From Planctobacterium sp965279005 (GTDB lineage: Bacteria; Pseudomonadota; Gammaproteobacteria; Enterobacterales; Alteromonadaceae), in assembly GCA_965279005.1 (NCBI GenBank), contig CBDIHK010000022.1, positions 1 to 64,000 of the forward strand: a stretch of 64,000 nucleotides of DNA. The letters run 5' to 3'. Each line of letters opens with the position of its first letter. Within the stretch, counting starts at the first letter, position 1. The notes beneath the pieces are model-generated. The model had not been told where the DNA came from, ran no database searches, and saw nothing but the letters and a program-made list of their open reading frames with translations. The position numbers and the translations under genes were made by a program. Of the stretch, positions 61,801-64,000 are shown piece after piece.

Positions 61801-62123
61801 AACCTGCTAACCCGGCCGGACCTGTGTGGGTTTTGGATGGAGGTAGCAACCAGTACCGGCTGCAATGGACAGTGCGTAACTTCGATATCTTCGAAAGCTA
61901 CAGCCATGCATTCGAGGTGGTGGAACTGGTATCGGGCGGCCCTGACATTGTGCATCCTTTATCGGTCCCGGCGTCATATGTGTCACAAAACAACGTGGAT
62001 AAACACTTCAGGATGACCTTGGCGGTCAACCCGGGCAGCTACAAGGTGCGGGTCAAGTCGATCCACTCCACAACGGGCGCGACCGACTTTTCCAAATGGT
62101 TGCCATTCACTGTAACCCCATAG
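52821..62123 (+). CDS. Giant secreted multidomain protein, carbohydrate-related, with FG-GAP repeats
   Basis: From ATG 52821 (GGGTGA five bases upstream; GTG 52812 and ATG 52815 are alternatives) the protein has 3100 residues and a signal peptide (LSHSLIILLLFCSVFAANKL). Two tandem carbohydrate-binding-like beta-sandwiches (about 35-215 and 225-405; VDDFDTTSANDPGFVGGYLN and TDFEIASADDPDFIGSWLNF) precede a fibronectin-III-like module (405-495). An alpha/alpha-toroid-like region follows (about 500-980; YGRVWAYDAGIGLSYAVHEK), then a calcium-loop stretch (NDADLDGIEDDDDPFPND, near 993). A long beta-rich middle part is unrecognised. FG-GAP/VCBS motifs near residues 2519, 2623, 2675, 2835 and 2888 (such as GDFNGDGLTDVF) suggest a calcium-binding propeller. 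Polysaccharide binding or cleavage is a reasonable guess, but no catalytic residues could be assigned. Confidence 0.88.
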   Translation: MSQSNYPNMANAVLSHSLIILLLFCSVFAANKLYASGTTSGLVDDFDTTSANDPGFVGGYLNFGENHIVNGVSSDFAFNGDGSYRLEQSSSGGQTWGIGLQRNFTSAVDVSQMAELSFWIYSTSPDTQKTIRAELLNPDGSGGNIVHTAIPGYDLVLNDALNNWVQVKIPLNSTAFSPNGNTLDLTQVSAINFLMLNNGPKSAAKVYIDNIAFTDGSPQPLPVDVGLVTDFEIASADDPDFIGSWLNFGENDVVNGVSSEQAYSGSNAFRLEQSFDGNQDMADWGVGTQISFTTAVDVSEYGRFSFWLRSNVVDFDRTVGIEFFDADSAPHQVSSGLEYDLNAAFENWVKVDIPLKALSFGSGGMPDFSNLTKINFLIRNNGQGKASVKIYLDDLKFEGRANTPAPQGLALLSTETNLTFSWDAVAGATGYNVYRTTTTAIPSSADLLTSTGAGTLNVVEPLPTGSEIHQYWVAGVFDGEQGDLSDNIAIGGPDVQQAMLLHNKRVAENAQAATDLIDRLFYEETGAQAGYYGAPGTPEADNILAKYGRVWAYDAGIGLSYAVHEKTNNAVQRARWLKNNSRFIDFEVSPGVVETIFGGWPFSINQPHRGDRWEDVRKVTGANSWALYGIAEFITSEDFNQLSSTEQAEFVDYFDQAINDLLRIHIIPSGPNQDLVGAGFTVKALTDYTDFGITYGFSYNDVLSKLGTYKVFLDYPPTVVPIGFVGTLAEYINGLLLDLLAALGIDFTEQHLEIRRRDSVTTEHNIDLIALLNYTLANYNSLIGAASSPSLTLAQVDNYRVNLRDATFSKLYNATDGRFITGRAPDGTPSPHTAIDNATWLTSALNLAQLTATKREQLASGLSYTVDNFTKEFVLNGNRYHGAHYFMDGFVDIYIPGQGGQTTVYHIEATAGMIVALVDFAEAFPSHSLTPGFLIEAALLWSEMQRFVLDNGFLYGSKSIQGLFEDMDASVSAIWFLHIRDRLRDFPLPVVIANDADLDGIEDDDDPFPNDHRELSAICADAAITCDLLDVLRDYSHHDAAYPEHYDFLDNVDALAALQDIEVINFTDIGTVEGYAVELDLDFTSMAGASPVKAYLSLAQATPAVDTEELVLTIDLTQAVIAGHLDQFNELYGGNTGQSSVNPALASGVMTVVFADTMVPAYTQTGLLYVTDTESLQTRPEVTLELNSLVPTVKDKYCGSGKPHAASCTAGSSPLELTYGLNLTANTDLSGLSTLASSVHSNLSFNPLTIDASLGADINTLANFDTINPLQVYVRATLYNGAGATVASAIPIENITQQAADAHSQTVNVKEVQLGLGVYGDTSGNQLYMDLGTLLEVGESCTGGSNNCSEIFVLAAMDYVSSGTSNVYFQSDVINWQHPFGFECFRLDYGDLALMTDTAMQTFSGQVSAVVSHHAACTGAASSLSATGGAGYSGMLSVESFPGMDLEVLELGFAELDLTTMNQLMASHFREKAASDGNPSNDNPDFQPLFDSTDDSIANPHFYMTNVAVKLESSRIGGNRDWRAEIDGVFQVPHGALPNCGQAGNTCIEVYSRFVLELDSAGNPTVTAYVDMQGAVFSMADAIAAINHFTGQNIGSEELDHHLIYIDDLSFELVMGQGLLGFTGFADVSICIASDGSTTDGGNGCDAGDSTTQVAAFFSFNEQAGNRIMEMELDFHSNFSLPVIQSATTEALSMRITSSKVPGTSTPPDYTFAFVGSLSISNGMGGDGQPLPDTVAGLTITYNTDGSYSFKLDFTNVSIGELHRHFAGTDAHVNDFFMSHGETSYTFLNVTVELQKAGNNWMLDAGGNLEIDHAGAKTDVAAILSLHHNGSGQVFVVGLSVDADTEASNDNAGLGIYMPHLDLNRDGFALGDVAFTHSALLFASHEITELTDFPANTQTFFNDHFTGSKVQQGVSFMAEMALDQFGDQQQHIDHFLAEEPGTSPLALNLSVSGLINAEEFRLAAHVVLLNQAYLNHVSTSLSEPASFTPKAKWFGAFDGEIFIDVNASQIDLGINSRLDILMHGDPENALELRAEGEIIFTGDPLTEQLDLCAEVVTGGTVVSNWSPDKDLCQAILAGEINRTGGDESDALALFGLNWLRLDEAHAAIAITPATVGFHLGADVFLKDVEELNHEQVKWRNVDLVDFGLMFNAETGIPLEFDIKIETGSKLTSRAFVNIVEDVATKAQLPSRFSGILNELPVVEVKPSSGNMKLEVDAGVNKFPVIDVQNVELDLLMAGQSNPVLEATVDMKLDVHQVHFNGEACLNNSNSQADCINNSADRTLFGHINMDLSQNGLAFMLETEFTTSGRFARASVCGGAAFAEGAQCLEHLFGLHSGSNHCELEGSFVGNADCATAVLGTVGDETAIPYQIGSYASSVQCVQFIDVLNCAGTSLSCKQGWEAANDACTATFTEAVNFKAEVDAIANKSSIMLGVEGDACFNQGTECLYFKDEVGFDLSTREFKLAMPEVGIRAGNNTLNNQAGNETGIIPDYPGLISTASVAASYPFVNTRLSTASNQVDTDGNGRADLVSLQTVDTVANGLGNHATNKLIRYVPHSTGDGAATVEKIIAKQAPLDVTGTLDMARLQLNGFDFNDTSSQGPGNERLMLEERRSFNHQSLYHADFDGNGQTDTLYRVVYSLGGGAEGETWYLSLNDEDVWRRIAAGSHVHNSMLLVGDFDGDAYAEVLITRAKTSGSPLAFKFCDVSLDNLANNDACFASTYIQPTGASINQNQAYALQVGYFDGTATDDPGNRLDLFLVTYNFSAAPANKEQWYTVTSTSNSSWTINLANSAGSTDLVSNDGDDAGVTTSISNHFNSLTQSDTGAMAALAKGIHLGDFNGDGLTDVFTARNQTSEGVWSWRVALNSSGSLANSVPYNIAPSNPKNYRVGDFGGDGFADVLVMAKTADEIDSSVTATTSANAQLRYDWRIADGQQKQDATDRAAGAVSNIWPLKTVNNNVVAQQSLFVGGAVATRKQRVLPPAPENFNLPTLIHQPANPAGPVWVLDGGSNQYRLQWTVRNFDIFESYSHAFEVVELVSGGPDIVHPLSVPASYVSQNNVDKHFRMTLAVNPGSYKVRVKSIHSTTGATDFSKWLPFTVTP

Positions 62124-62139
62124 TATTCAGAGGTAAAAC

Positions 62140-64000
62140 ATGAGTAATTTTAAATACCTAAAACAACGCTTGTTGAACAGACAATGGATGTTGCTTTGCT
62201 TAGTACTGTGGATGGCCTTGTCCAAGGCGGTGGCAGCGGTTACACCGGTGTTTGACAGGGTAGTGATTGATAACGCTGTTGTTAATGGTTTCAGCTGTGA
62301 CACAACGGGGGGCGCACCGGACGCGGTTGCCTTGGGCAGTGTTAACGAGCTTTTGTACCCAGCCACTTGGCATACCGGGCTGGTGGATTTTAATTCGGTC
62401 AAAGACGCCACCAGTTCGGGCACCGGTGCTTTCATTGACTCCTCTGCCGGTAGCATGTGCCTGGGAAAATCGGTGCTTAAGCAGCTGCAGTATTACTTGG
62501 GGGATACCACCCGCTACAGTACCTTTGTCAATTCTACTGTGTCCGGCCGGGCGGATGATGGCGACGGCATTGTTTCCCGCATCATAGAAACTGAAGATGG
62601 CGCTGATGGCAGTGTGTCGGTGGGTTTTGCCACTGGCATGAAACTGCAGTTCAACGGCAGCATTAGCGGCTCTGGGGTTAAGGTGCTGACTGTGTCGAGC
62701 CTGGATGACGTCAAACCCATTGACGCCCTTTGGTTTAGCGAGGGGTTGGCGAACTCGCGCAATAAGAAACGTTCCCGTTTCAGCTATGTTTATGAACAGT
62801 CTTTGCGCGTTGACAACATATTTTCCCCTATCACTGAAAGCCAGATATTTGTTGACCTGCTGGGTACCCCCGCAGGCGCTGCCGTGCCGCAGGGTTGGAC
62901 GGACGCGCTGCCATATTTGGCGAGGATAAACTTGTTGGATAGCTATTACGATGAAACGACCCGGGCATTGGTATCGGATCCCAAAGTGTATTTCCAATGT
63001 GAGTTTAGTACTTGCCCAACCAGTGGCAGGGGCAAATGGTTTGACAAAGACGGTCGTTCCTACAATTTGGGGGTGGGCAACATTACCAAGCCCAAGGAAA
63101 ATTCGAACAGTTCAGATTTAAAATTGCACTTCTTGTACACAGGGCAAGGCAACTGTGTGGTTTTGGAGTGCCCCGATCCGAATAAAGCTTTGGTCGTGGA
63201 CTGCGGTGCCAAAGGCAGTGATAACAACCGCCGGGCCTTCATTAAGGATCCAAAAGGCAAATTTAAGCCACAGCCCCGGGGAACCTTGGAGGCTATCAAT
63301 GTATTAAAAGACAAAACTGATATTGACCTGGTGATAACCCACGGCGACGCCGACCATTTCAACAAGCTGGACGCCATTTTTTACACGTCCAACCTAACTA
63401 GCAGCCCGCTGTATGACCGGGTGAACAATATCTATTTTGGTGGTGACTATGATGCTGCCTTCCCGAGTTCTAACCCGGCACAACGGCCAAAAGTATTCAA
63501 GGAAAAATTCGATAAAGCTACCGAACGGGGGACGACAAAAATCTACGCCAACAGTGGTTTGGGTTTAACCGGTACTTCCAGCAAGGCAACAGACAGTATG
63601 GGCAAAACGACGCTGGCATCCTGTGGCAGCGGGACAGGCGATCCGACCATCCGGGCTGTGGCGGTCAATGACCACCCAGAAGACAACAAGGATAAAAACG
63701 CCAACAGCATTGTGCTGCATATTGAGTACAAGGGCAAAACCATCGTGCTGCCGGGCGATGCCGAGATGGATGCCTTGTTGCGCTCAATTGGCTATAGGCG
63801 CTGCAGCTCAGGCGCCGGCTGCACCCAAAACAGCCTTGGCAACAACAGCAAAAACCTTAAGTATGAATACGCACCACCGCCGGGTGAGCCCGTGATTGGC
63901 CTCACCGCGGGCAAGGCCAACATCGATATCTTGGCTGTACCACACCATGGCGCCGTAACGTTTGGCTCCAACAACCAGTTTTGGATCAACGCCATGGATC
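62140..64000 (+). CDS. Secreted metallo-beta-lactamase-fold protein, truncated by window end
   Basis: ATG 62140 follows AGAGGTAAAAC; the frame is open to the right edge (620 codons seen). A signal peptide is present (MLLCLVLWMALSKAVAAV). The first 300 residues are unrecognised. From about residue 315 it shows a ComEC-like metallo-beta-lactamase fold: LHFLYTGQGNCVVLECPD, the metal motif HGDADH (401-406), LPGDAE with Asp540, and VPHHGA (600-605). The fold hydrolyses phosphodiesters or related bonds; the substrate is unknown. It starts 16 bases after the giant protein and is probably co-transcribed with it. Unlike ComEC no membrane channel is visible so far. Confidence 0.88.
   Translation, partial: MSNFKYLKQRLLNRQWMLLCLVLWMALSKAVAAVTPVFDRVVIDNAVVNGFSCDTTGGAPDAVALGSVNELLYPATWHTGLVDFNSVKDATSSGTGAFIDSSAGSMCLGKSVLKQLQYYLGDTTRYSTFVNSTVSGRADDGDGIVSRIIETEDGADGSVSVGFATGMKLQFNGSISGSGVKVLTVSSLDDVKPIDALWFSEGLANSRNKKRSRFSYVYEQSLRVDNIFSPITESQIFVDLLGTPAGAAVPQGWTDALPYLARINLLDSYYDETTRALVSDPKVYFQCEFSTCPTSGRGKWFDKDGRSYNLGVGNITKPKENSNSSDLKLHFLYTGQGNCVVLECPDPNKALVVDCGAKGSDNNRRAFIKDPKGKFKPQPRGTLEAINVLKDKTDIDLVITHGDADHFNKLDAIFYTSNLTSSPLYDRVNNIYFGGDYDAAFPSSNPAQRPKVFKEKFDKATERGTTKIYANSGLGLTGTSSKATDSMGKTTLASCGSGTGDPTIRAVAVNDHPEDNKDKNANSIVLHIEYKGKTIVLPGDAEMDALLRSIGYRRCSSGAGCTQNSLGNNSKNLKYEYAPPPGEPVIGLTAGKANIDILAVPHHGAVTFGSNNQFWINAMD

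Overview
The window looks like chromosome of a gammaproteobacterium. The order Alteromonadales, perhaps the Colwelliaceae/Thalassomonas group, is my guess from gene content and style and not from any search. The clues are type I-E-like CRISPR repeats with an E. coli-like leader, a YdiJ-type oxidoreductase, an IS10-like and an IS30-family element, a multi-PAS cytosolic chemoreceptor, and very large secreted proteins. No rRNA or tRNA gene was seen.

Bases 1-8645 are almost entirely CRISPR. A truncated array in minus orientation (1-1119) meets a plus-orientation array (1151-2094) head to head with no leader between them. A mosaic array (2211-3032) and isolated decayed repeats follow. Then comes a VapBC-type toxin-antitoxin pair (3571-4211), an AT-rich leader (about 4490-4591) and an array of about 65 repeats (4592-8531). 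A structured element of about 112-116 bp occurs five times, each time directly after a CRISPR repeat, and its last hairpin resembles an intrinsic terminator. No cas gene lies in the window. Just beyond the last trailer element are two divergent paralogous genes for 52-residue secreted peptides that I cannot assign to any family (8666-8824 minus, 9394-9552 plus).

Bases 9575-16460 hold a small operon of an XRE regulator and membrane proteins cut by an IS30 element, a divergent second XRE regulator with shared palindromic sites, a ydiJ-like gene broken by one frameshift, and a small membrane protein. A large secreted protein with an N-terminal propeller-like repeat region (16464-19535, minus) follows.

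Bases 19823-44270 are an extracellular contractile injection system (eCIS, Afp/PVC-like) read in one direction: cap (DUF4255), sheath, two tube proteins, a DUF5908 microprotein, LysM tube-baseplate protein, VgrG-like spike, PAAR tip, gp25-like protein, a baseplate J protein with a G11 tract, Pvc12-like protein, tape measure, two unrecognised coiled-coil proteins, AAA+ ATPase, and a DUF4157 zincin-type protein with an AT-rich C-terminus that is the likely cargo. The cargo gene is bracketed by GGGGTCAGAG-containing repeats, and an IS10-like element with a perfect 9-bp target duplication has inserted in one of them.

Bases 46143-64000 contain a six-PAS chemoreceptor, a fusion of winged helix, degenerate kinase, membrane segment and TPRs, a secreted protein of about 3100 residues (carbohydrate-binding-like, alpha-toroid-like and FG-GAP regions), and a secreted metallo-beta-lactamase-fold protein that runs off the right edge.
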